Assembly (NCBI RefSeq): GCF_008868125.1
Contig: NZ_WAAQ01000002.1
Span: 806,001 to 870,000, forward strand
DNA: 64,000 nt
Origin: Microbacterium maritypicum
Lineage (GTDB): Bacteria > Actinomycetota > Actinomycetes > Actinomycetales > Microbacteriaceae
Direction: 5' to 3'
Numbering within the stretch: the stretch's first letter is position 1; each line of letters opens with the position of its first letter. The notes below the pieces were generated by a model, which was not told the DNA's origin, made no database searches, and saw nothing but the letters and a program-made list of their open reading frames with translations. This document shows positions 34,286-42,972 of this stretch, one piece after another. Made by a program: the position numbers and the translations under genes.

Positions 34286-35132
34286 CCCACACCTCCTTGC
34301 GCTGCGTCCACAACAGGAGGACGACGATGAACAGGAACGGGAGGAAGTTGCGCACCAGCGCCACCTCGTCGATCTGGGCGACGAGTCCGCCCAGCACCCC
34401 CAGGACGAGTCCGCCGACGACAGCCAGGTCGAGACGGCGGAAGCCGCCGAGCAGCGCGGCTGCCGCGGCGGGAACGATGAGCATCGACAGGCTGGTGGCG
34501 TCGTTGGACTGCGACGGCGCCACGATGATGATCGCGATCGCGCTGATCACCCCCGTGACGAACCACACCGCGATCGAGAGCGGTCGGGAGCGGATGCCGA
34601 GCAGTTCCGCCGTCGTCGGACGCTCGGAGAGGGCGCGCAGCTGCGTTCCCACCCTGGTGCGCCGCAGGACGATCCGGACGGCGACTGCGGTCACGACGGC
34701 CATAGCGACGGTCGCGACGGTGACCTGGCTGACCACGACGCCGCCGATCGAGAACGCGGGACCGGCGATGATCGGAGCGAACGGCTGCGGCTTGTTGCCG
34801 AACAGGATGAACGACATCGAGATCAGCAGCAGGAGCGGTCCGACCGTCATCGCCGAGCGGGTGGTCGTCGATGCCTCGGACAACCATGTCGCCGCGATGA
34901 AGCCGATCGCCGCGGCGAGGAGGCCTGCCACGAGCACACCGAGCACGGAGCCGGCCCAGATGGGCAGTCCGAGCTCGCGCACCAACCAGACGGCCGTGAA
35001 GCCGCCGAACATGCCGGTCGCAGCCTGGGCGAAGTTCACGACCCGCACCAGACGCGACATGAGCGTCAGACACACGCCGAGAACCGCGTAGAGGCCGCCG
35101 GCGGCGAGTCCGGCGATGGCGCCTTGCAGCAT
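34272..35132 (-). CDS. LivH-like ABC transporter permease
   Basis: 286 residues, about eight helices. Family features are GLAAGGLYAVLGVCLTLMSR at the start, VVNFAQAATGMFGGF, RVGTQLRALSERPTTAELLGI and LLGGFRRLDLAVVGGLVLG. The ATG at 35132 follows AAAGGA; a longer in-frame reading is spurious. It partners the LivM domain. An 11-bp stem-loop separates it from the binding-protein gene and could set a lower expression level. Confidence 0.9.
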   Translation of the reverse strand: MLQGAIAGLAAGGLYAVLGVCLTLMSRLVRVVNFAQAATGMFGGFTAVWLVRELGLPIWAGSVLGVLVAGLLAAAIGFIAATWLSEASTTTRSAMTVGPLLLLISMSFILFGNKPQPFAPIIAGPAFSIGGVVVSQVTVATVAMAVVTAVAVRIVLRRTRVGTQLRALSERPTTAELLGIRSRPLSIAVWFVTGVISAIAIIIVAPSQSNDATSLSMLIVPAAAAALLGGFRRLDLAVVGGLVLGVLGGLVAQIDEVALVRNFLPFLFIVVLLLWTQRKEVWDAAR

Positions 35133-35170
35133 GGGGCGTCCTTTCTGTTCCGAGGGGGGAGGGGGAAGGG

Positions 35171-35200
35171 CCTGCCGCCGGTAATGCGCCCGGCGGCAGG
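35171..35200 (-). terminator. Stem-loop between binding protein and permease genes
   Basis: CCTGCCGCCGG (35171-35181) and CCGGCGGCAGG (35190-35200) are perfect 11-bp arms with an 8-nt loop. On the minus strand it lies 15 bases after the tandem TAGTAG stop of the binding-protein gene. It is followed by a C/T-rich run, not a pure U-tract, so partial termination or 3'-end protection of the binding-protein mRNA is more likely than full termination. Confidence 0.65.
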
Positions 35201-35215
35201 CGGTCTGTGGGGCTA

Positions 35216-36388
35216 CTACTCGCCGATGCGGAGCCAGTCGTCGGCGACCTGCTCCCAGGCGTGGGTGCCGGACTTGAGGATGATCGGCCAGCCCGCGGTG
35301 TTCTGCGTGCCGAACGCGTAGGGCGTGCCGACCATCGGGTTCTCGATGGGGTCCATGCTCTTCAGCGCCGCCGACACGCTCTCGCGGGTGATGTCGCCGT
35401 CGATGCCCTTCAGCACCTCGATGAAGTAGGTCGCCGCGAGGTAGCCACCCTGGCAGAACGAGGTGAGCGGGATGTCGTTGTCCTCCATCAGCGTGCGCCA
35501 ATCGGAGTTGATCTCGCTGTCGTCGGTGAACGGGTAGAACTCGGCGGGCACGTAGATGCCGGCGCCCGCGTCATCGATCGCCTCGGCGAAGTTCTCGCTG
35601 TAGACGCTCGTCAGGTACAGCCAGGTCACGTCGTCCCAGCCCTGTGCGTTGGCGGCCTTGACCTGTCCGATCGCGTCGGGCTCGACCGGGTTGATCGCGA
35701 GGGCCTTGCAGCCCTGCTCGCGCGCCTTGACGATGTAGGGGGTGTAGTCGGATGCGCCGTACGGGACCGTGTCGTCGACGTACTTCGGCTCCTTGCCGGT
35801 GATCTCGGACCACTTGTCGATCGCGGCCTGGTAGGTCGGACGGGTGGAGCCGGCGATCTCGAGCAGGATGCAGATGTCGTCGAGCCCGAGCACCTCCGAC
35901 CCGTACTGCAGTGTGAGGGTCATGTCGTTGAAGGGGCCGACATTAGCGGGCGAGATGTTCTCGCTGTCGAAGCACCCCGTGTCCACGCCGATTCCGGGCA
36001 TCGACAGGATGCTCTCCTGCTCGTAGTACTTGGCGTTGATCTCGCACTCGATCAGACTCGCGGAGCCGACCAGGGCCACGGCGCCGTCGCTGCCCACCAG
36101 CTCCCGGGCCGACGCCGTGGCCGTCGCCGGGTCACCCTTGTCGTCGAGGGTCTTGTAGTCGATCTTGCGCCCGTCGAGTCCGCCGGCGTCGTTGAAGGCG
36201 TCGAAGACGGCGGCCGCGGCCTGCGAGGCCTCGGGGAACGTCGCCGGTCCACTGATCGTGTTGATGGACCCGACCACGATCGGGGCGCCTTCGCCTCCGC
36301 CGGATCCGCCGTCTCCACCGGCGCAGCCGGCGAGGGCGAGGGCTGCCACGGCGATGAGTGCCGCGGTGCCGGATGCTCGCTTGTTCAT
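35216..36388 (-). CDS. ABC transporter substrate-binding lipoprotein (Leu/Ile/Val type)
   Basis: 390 residues. A lipoprotein signal (MNKRASGTAALIAVAALALAGC) ends in the lipobox ALAGC near residue 22. The rest is a type I periplasmic-binding fold: INTISGPATFPEASQAAAAV, DDKGDPATATASARELV, VALVGSASLIECEINAKYY. The family binds amino acids, amides and aromatic acids. The ATG at 36388 is clear from the signal peptide. Upstream lie four 18-bp tandem repeats. Its operon also encodes a MoaF-like and a SnoaL-like protein, so the ligand may be an unusual amine or aromatic compound. Confidence 0.9.
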   Translation of the reverse strand: MNKRASGTAALIAVAALALAGCAGGDGGSGGGEGAPIVVGSINTISGPATFPEASQAAAAVFDAFNDAGGLDGRKIDYKTLDDKGDPATATASARELVGSDGAVALVGSASLIECEINAKYYEQESILSMPGIGVDTGCFDSENISPANVGPFNDMTLTLQYGSEVLGLDDICILLEIAGSTRPTYQAAIDKWSEITGKEPKYVDDTVPYGASDYTPYIVKAREQGCKALAINPVEPDAIGQVKAANAQGWDDVTWLYLTSVYSENFAEAIDDAGAGIYVPAEFYPFTDDSEINSDWRTLMEDNDIPLTSFCQGGYLAATYFIEVLKGIDGDITRESVSAALKSMDPIENPMVGTPYAFGTQNTAGWPIILKSGTHAWEQVADDWLRIGE

Positions 36389-36404
36389 GTGATTCCTGCC
36401 TCTC

Positions 36405-36476
36405 GTGTTCGGGTCGTGCTGTGTGTTCGGGTGGTGCTGTGTGTTCGGGTGGTGCTGTGTGTTCGGGTGATGCGGT
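36405..36476. repeat. Four 18-bp tandem repeats before the binding-protein gene
   Basis: Four head-to-tail copies of GTGTTCGGGTGGTGCTGT begin at 36405, 36423, 36441 and 36459. Copies 2 and 3 are identical, copy 1 has one change and copy 4 two or three. They fill the leader between the SnoaL-like gene and the binding-protein start. The period is a multiple of three, but no start or ribosome site suggests they are translated. Confidence 0.9.
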
Positions 36477-36504
36477 GCGGGCGGTGCTGCTGGAGGTGCG
36501 GGAC

Positions 36505-36894
36505 TCAGTCGCGCAGGGCGCGAGCCACCAGCTCGGTGTCGGTGAACTGCTCGAATGCGACGACCTCGCCGTCGGTCAGGCGCCAGACATGGGCGACCCG
36601 CGCGGCGAAGAAGCGCCCGGTGCGCCGGAACGTGCCGGAGTAGGTGCCGATTCCCACGACCACGTCTCCCGCGTCGATGACCTCGTCGATCGCCACGGTG
36701 TAGTCGTCCCAGTCCTCCTGGATCCGTCGGAAGACGTTCGCGGCGACGGCATCGGGACCGATGTACGTCCCCGCGTAGGGGAAGCCCGCGGCCTCGGTCC
36801 ACCGCACGTCGGGCGCGAACGGCGCGAGCATCCCGTCGAGGTCGCCGCGGTCGCTCGCCGCGTAGTGCTCGCGGATGATGTCGGCGTTGCCCAT
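36505..36894 (-). CDS. SnoaL-like / NTF2-family protein
   Basis: 129 residues in the cone-shaped NTF2 fold: IIREHYAASDRGDLDGMLAPF, DVRWTEAAGFPYAGTYIGPD, GTYSGTFRRTGRFFAARVAHVW and a final EQFTDTELVARAL. The family includes small isomerases, hydrolases and binding proteins; no catalytic set can be named here. It lies 24 bp after MoaF paralogue 2 and before the ABC transporter genes, so it belongs to the same operon. Confidence 0.82.
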   Translation of the reverse strand: MGNADIIREHYAASDRGDLDGMLAPFAPDVRWTEAAGFPYAGTYIGPDAVAANVFRRIQEDWDDYTVAIDEVIDAGDVVVGIGTYSGTFRRTGRFFAARVAHVWRLTDGEVVAFEQFTDTELVARALRD

Positions 36895-36918
36895 GGTGTG
36901 TCCTCTTCTCGTCGTCGG

Positions 36919-37707
36919 TCAGACGGGCTGTGCGTCGGGGTAGGCGACGGACCCGAGCGGATAGATGTGGCCGCCGGCCCGCGAGTGCTCGGAATCGCCG
37001 TCGCCGTTGAGTCCGAGGAAGATCCCTGTCGTCATCAGCTGGTAGCCGAGGTCGTGCAGCCAGACGCTCGCTACCGCGATGCGGAACTCGCGGAAGCAGA
37101 ACAGATACAGCCCGTCGGCGAACTTCCACACCGTCGACAGGTCCATGTCGCCGTGACCGCGCTGCACGCCCTCCAGGCACTGCCACGCGTAGCGCTGGCT
37201 CGACACGTACACGTGCTCGTACAGGTGGTGCGGGCTGTAGCGGTAGATGTTGCGCTTGCCGATCAGGTCGCGGCTGGGGCCGGGGACCTCGCCGGTGACC
37301 GGCCCCGCATCCGTCGTCGCCGCCCAGAAGTCCTGGCCGACCTGCGGTGTGCCCTCGACGGCCTCTGCCGCGATGCGGGAGCGGATGACGGTCGCGCGAT
37401 TCGTGGTGGAGGAGATCACGAGGGTGAGTGCCTCGCGTTCACGGCTCTCGAACGGGATGTTGACGAACACCACGTCGTCGCGCACGCGGACGGCGTCGTA
37501 GGGGTCCCGGCCGGAGGTGCCGAGGCCCTCCCACGTCACGGCGTCCTCGTCGAAGCGGAGCGCGAGGGTGTCGCCGTCGTCGAGCGTGAGGGTCAGCGAC
37601 GTTCCGGCCAGCAGGATGCTCGGCAGGCGGAAGGTGTCGATTCCGGCGGCGAACTCGTCGTAGGTGCGCCATTCGTCGAGTGCCGGGTCGGTCGTGATGT
37701 CGGTCAT
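36919..37707 (-). CDS. MoaF-family protein (paralogue 2)
   Basis: 262 residues. It shares with paralogue 1 (27 kb) the second-half signature: YSPHHLYEHVYVSSQRYAWQC, then RGHGDMDLSTVWKF and LYLFCFREFRIAVASV. Outside this core the two are clearly diverged, so duplication is not recent. It is the first gene of a run: MoaF, SnoaL-like, binding lipoprotein, permeases, ATPases. A FeaR-like AraC gene lies directly upstream on the same strand. The role is unknown; co-occurrence with amine-catabolism regulators fits the monoamine-regulon origin of the name. Confidence 0.8.
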   Translation of the reverse strand: MTDITTDPALDEWRTYDEFAAGIDTFRLPSILLAGTSLTLTLDDGDTLALRFDEDAVTWEGLGTSGRDPYDAVRVRDDVVFVNIPFESREREALTLVISSTTNRATVIRSRIAAEAVEGTPQVGQDFWAATTDAGPVTGEVPGPSRDLIGKRNIYRYSPHHLYEHVYVSSQRYAWQCLEGVQRGHGDMDLSTVWKFADGLYLFCFREFRIAVASVWLHDLGYQLMTTGIFLGLNGDGDSEHSRAGGHIYPLGSVAYPDAQPV

Positions 37708-37886
37708 GCGGGTCCAGACGTCGCACGCGGCAGGGCTTCTTCGCCCCGGGCACCGCGTCGTCGCGATGCGCTTGCCTCATGCTCCGTCCGGCGCCGCCCG
37801 GCGCTCAAGATCGTGGCACCCATCGCGCGCCGAGAGTCAACCGGCGTGCCGTACCGGGCAAGCGGTGGCTCCCGGCGAGCGGCGGC

Positions 37887-38843
37887 TCAGTGCGCCGCGC
37901 GGTACTCGCTGGGGGAGATCCCGAACGCCGACTTGAATGCGCGGCTGAAGTGCGCGGCGTCGACGAAGCCCCAGCGGGCGGCGATCGCGGCGACGGGCCG
38001 GTCGGCGAGCATGGGGTCGAGCAGGTCGCGCCGGCACTGCTCGAGGCGACGCGTGCGGATCCACGTCGACACCGTGACGCCCTGCTCCTGGAACAGTCCG
38101 TGCAGGTGGCGGGTGGAGATGAAGTGGGCCGACGCGATCGTGGCGGGACCGAGGTCGGTCGACGCCAGATTGCGGTCGATGTAGGAGCGGATGCGCTGCA
38201 CGAGGGCGCGGTGCGGGTCTGCCGAGACGCCGTCGAGGCCGAGCTCGCGCGTGAAGACCGTGGAGACGAGGTCGAGGGCGCTGTGGGCGAGGCGGGCTCC
38301 CGTGGTGCCGGCGAGCTGGTCGAGGTTGCCGGCGAGCTGCGTCAGGTACGGCACCACCATGCCGCCCAGGCCCTCCTGGCCGGAGATGCGCACGGCGGTG
38401 AGCTGGCCGACGACGTCGGGGGGCAGGCTGATGAGGTGCTTCGGGAACATCACGACCATCGTGCGGAACCCCTCGTCGAAGACGAGCGAGTAGGGACGAT
38501 CGGTGTCGTACACGGCGAGATCACCGGCCTGGAGCACGGCTTCGCGGTCGTCCTGGATGAGCAGACCGGTGCCGGCGAGCATCAGGCTGAGCTTGAAGTA
38601 CGAGCGGTCGCTGCGGGCGATCAGCTCGGGCGTGCGCTCCACGACGTGCGAGGTGGCGCGCACCTCTGTCACATGGACCTCATCGACCGACGCGCCGCGG
38701 ATGACGCCGCGGAAGTGGTCCGGCCCTGCCGTGGAGACCTGCAGCGGGACGAACGACTCGGAGACCGCGGCGCGGAAATCACTGATGTTGCGCGCGACGA
38801 GAGTCGATACCGATTCGGCAGGAGCAGCGGGTGCACCGTTCAT
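37887..38843 (-). CDS. AraC-family activator, FeaR-like
   Basis: 318 residues. The N-terminal part (about 35-205) is the AraC-binding-like domain seen in FeaR and related activators (RSYFKLSLMLAGTGLLIQDD, LAVYDTDRPYSLVFDEGFRT). The C-terminal 100 residues form two helix-turn-helix units ending RWGFVDAAHFSRAFKSAFGIS. FeaR controls phenylethylamine and tyramine oxidation in Escherichia coli. Its place just upstream of the MoaF2-transporter operon suggests it activates that operon. The 179 bp in between hold two GTGGC-type similar boxes but no clear site. Confidence 0.85.
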   Translation of the reverse strand: MNGAPAAPAESVSTLVARNISDFRAAVSESFVPLQVSTAGPDHFRGVIRGASVDEVHVTEVRATSHVVERTPELIARSDRSYFKLSLMLAGTGLLIQDDREAVLQAGDLAVYDTDRPYSLVFDEGFRTMVVMFPKHLISLPPDVVGQLTAVRISGQEGLGGMVVPYLTQLAGNLDQLAGTTGARLAHSALDLVSTVFTRELGLDGVSADPHRALVQRIRSYIDRNLASTDLGPATIASAHFISTRHLHGLFQEQGVTVSTWIRTRRLEQCRRDLLDPMLADRPVAAIAARWGFVDAAHFSRAFKSAFGISPSEYRAAH

Positions 38844-38957
38844 GACTGATCACCTCGGGTGGTGGAACGACGACGTTGTATACGATCCGTTCCGTGATGC
38901 TACCACCGGCTGCGGCCGAAGTGCTCGGCTCCTATGATGTGGTCGGGAAGGACGACG

Positions 38958-40073
38958 ATGAACGCTCTCGCGAGCAGGGTCATGCAGGTGCTGCGTCAGG
39001 TGCGCGGTCCGGAGACGGCGGAGGCCGTCTTCGAGGCGACCGCGCTGATCGTCGGCGCCGGCTTCTTCGTGGCGGGCTTCGTGATCGGACTCCCTGTCTT
39101 CTGGGGTCACGAGCTGGCGATCAGCGGCAGCGGGTCGATCGGCGTCTTCGCCGCATACGGTGGCGCGATCACCGCGGTGATCGCCTTCGCCCTCGGACGC
39201 GTCGCGGTGCGACCGGCGCAGCCGAACCCGCAGCAGGCACGCGACGGATTCAGCGTGCCGGGGGATCGGCTGCGGTGGTACGACCTCACCGCCATCGCCT
39301 TCGCCCACGCGGCGATCGCGTATCTGGGCTGGCTCGGCATCGCGGAGCTCCTCGAGCGGAGCTTCACCGACGCTCCGGTGTTCCCGTTCCCCGGAGCGAT
39401 CCTGGTGGCGGTCGCCTTCGCGCTGACCGGATATGTCTCGTTCCTCAGCGCCGTCGCCCTCACCCCGATGGTGCTGTCGCTGGTGCTCGCGGTGTTCCTC
39501 GTGGTCGGCGCATTCGCCAGCATGCTCGCATCCAGCGACGTGCACTGGTGGCGCGACAACCTCTCGGCGCTGGGGATGAGCACGAACAGCGCATCGGTCG
39601 CGTTCAACGTGACACTCGTCATCGCCGGGGTCATGATCACGACGATCTCCCGGTACGCGACCGCGGGGCTCCCGGCCGAGAGCGCCGACGACCGTCGTGG
39701 GCGTTTCATGGTGCGCGGCGGTCTGATCCTGATGGGGATCTTCCTCGCGTGCGTCGGCATCTTCCCCGTGGACGAGTTCTTCCTCCTGCACAACACCGTC
39801 GCGACGGGCATGGCCGTCGTGTTCGGGATCGTCGTGGTCGGACTGCCGTGGTTCCTGCCGACCATCCCTCGCGTGTTCGTGGCCTTCGGATGGATCTATG
39901 TGCTGGTGATCGTCCTGCTCGCCGCCTTCTTCGCGGTCGGCTACTACAACCTCACCGCGGTCGAGTTGATCGCGGCCGTGCTGATCTTCAGCTGGATCAT
40001 CGTCTTCCTGCGCACGGCGGGATCGGTCACAGCCCCCGCCGTCACGGACGGTGCGTCAGCGGAGGCGAGCTGA
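38958..40073 (+). CDS. DUF998-family polytopic membrane protein
   Basis: 371 residues with about nine membrane helices. The stretch WWRDNLSALGMSTNSASVAFN (minus its last residue, about 195-214) resembles the conserved DUF998 loop. The ATG at 38958 has GGGAAGGA six bases upstream; earlier in-frame ATGs at 38934 and 38937 lack one. It is divergent from the AraC gene; GGAACG/CGTTCC arms (38864-38893) lie in the shared promoter region. Function unknown. Confidence 0.78.
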   Translation: MNALASRVMQVLRQVRGPETAEAVFEATALIVGAGFFVAGFVIGLPVFWGHELAISGSGSIGVFAAYGGAITAVIAFALGRVAVRPAQPNPQQARDGFSVPGDRLRWYDLTAIAFAHAAIAYLGWLGIAELLERSFTDAPVFPFPGAILVAVAFALTGYVSFLSAVALTPMVLSLVLAVFLVVGAFASMLASSDVHWWRDNLSALGMSTNSASVAFNVTLVIAGVMITTISRYATAGLPAESADDRRGRFMVRGGLILMGIFLACVGIFPVDEFFLLHNTVATGMAVVFGIVVVGLPWFLPTIPRVFVAFGWIYVLVIVLLAAFFAVGYYNLTAVELIAAVLIFSWIIVFLRTAGSVTAPAVTDGASAEAS

Positions 40074-40089
40074 GGGAATCGTCCTCGCC

Positions 40090-41016
40090 CTAGTCCCAGA
40101 TCGGGTCGTCGGGGTCGGGGGAGTCCGTGCCGTCGGCGTCGGTCATGATGCGCGCTTCGGCGATCCACGACGTCAGGGAATCGTCGTGGAGCATGTGCGG
40201 TCGCGGTGAGCCGAGAAGATCGGGGTTCGTCACGACGTCCAGCGGCTCATCGCTGGCGAAGATGACGACGTTGCCGAGTGGCCCTTCGTCATCTTCCGGT
40301 TCTGCGTCGAGAACGACCGCGATGTGGTCGAACACGGAGCTCAGCGTGGCGGCCTGTCGTCGTGAGTACTCGAACGGGTGCCCGTCGAGCAGGTTCACCG
40401 CCACGATTCCATCTGACGCGGAGCGCGCGGCGACGCGGCGGTAGAACTCCTGGCTGGCCACGCGATGCCGGATGACCGCGGCATCCCACAGATCGACGAC
40501 GGTGAAGCGCGCATCCACCCAATCGGTGTCGACCGCGGTGCTGCCCGATGCCGCCGCGTCGAGCGCCGGGGATGGGGATGACGGCGCCGACGATCGCTTC
40601 CCGTCCGGAAGATCCGCGTCGGCGACCGCTCGCGCATCGCCGAAGATGACTCGCAGATCAGCGCCGGGGGGCAGGGGCAGCGCGGCGATCACCGCGGCAT
40701 AGAGAGCGGGCTCGAACTCGACCGCGAGCTGAGGCGATCCGGCACGCGTGGCCTCGACGTAGCGCGCGAGCGTGAGTGCTCCGGCCCCCAGATGCACGGT
40801 GAACAGCGGTGCACCGGGTTCGGCCGCGGCATCGATCGCTCTGGCGATGTGCTGGATGTAGGCGTATTCGAGTGAGGTGGGCTCGGTCATCGAGACGACG
40901 GACTGCGGAATCCCATCGACGCTGAGCTCGAAGCGACCGGGTCGCCGCTTCGACTCCATCAGCTTCGCCTTGCGATTGTCGAGCATGAGCGAGAACACCC
41001 GGCGATTCCTTGGCAC
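40090..41016 (-). CDS. Spermidine-synthase-like methyltransferase-fold protein
   Basis: 308 residues. A beta-hairpin-like N-terminus (FELSVDGIPQSVVSM, SLEYAYIQHIARAI) precedes a SAM-type Rossmann fold with VHLGAGALTLARYV, VEFEPALYAAV, IFGDARAV and FTVVDLWDA. This matches actinobacterial spermidine-synthase-like proteins, many of which lack polyamine activity. A serine-rich insert (about 143-160) interrupts the fold. It is convergent with the DUF998 gene and divergent from the ABC-F gene. Confidence 0.8.
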   Translation of the reverse strand: MPRNRRVFSLMLDNRKAKLMESKRRPGRFELSVDGIPQSVVSMTEPTSLEYAYIQHIARAIDAAAEPGAPLFTVHLGAGALTLARYVEATRAGSPQLAVEFEPALYAAVIAALPLPPGADLRVIFGDARAVADADLPDGKRSSAPSSPSPALDAAASGSTAVDTDWVDARFTVVDLWDAAVIRHRVASQEFYRRVAARSASDGIVAVNLLDGHPFEYSRRQAATLSSVFDHIAVVLDAEPEDDEGPLGNVVIFASDEPLDVVTNPDLLGSPRPHMLHDDSLTSWIAEARIMTDADGTDSPDPDDPIWD

Positions 41017-41108
41017 CCGTCGATCCTAGATCGGGCGACGTCGGTCGGAGGCCACCCTGCCGGGCGACGGCCGGCCGGATCCCCGCACGCGGCTACCCTG
41101 GAAGGAAC

Positions 41109-42932
<1,824 letters not shown>

Positions 42933-42947
42933 CGGAGGAATATCCTT

Positions 42948-42966
42948 CTCCCAACGCTGTTGGGAG
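42948..42966 (+). promoter_or_regulatory. Hairpin covering the antiporter ribosome site
   Basis: CTCCCAAC (42948-42955) pairs perfectly with GTTGGGAG (42959-42966) across a GCT loop. The right arm is the Shine-Dalgarno sequence itself (GGGAGG, 42962-42967), five bases before the ATG at 42973. The folded form would hide the ribosome site. Confidence 0.7.
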
Positions 42967-42972
42967 GTAGGG

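Noticed and set aside
36405..36476. Possible CRISPR array
   Set aside because: The 18-bp units are directly adjacent with no spacers, and there are no cas genes.
35216..37186. 656-codon reading of the binding protein including HPNTQH repeats
   Set aside because: The lipoprotein signal at 36388 fixes the start. The upstream part overlaps the SnoaL-like and MoaF genes out of frame, and the repeats are non-coding.
26887..37707. MoaF proteins as molybdenum cofactor enzymes
   Set aside because: The family name stems from the monoamine regulon. No mog/moa/moe cofactor genes are nearby.
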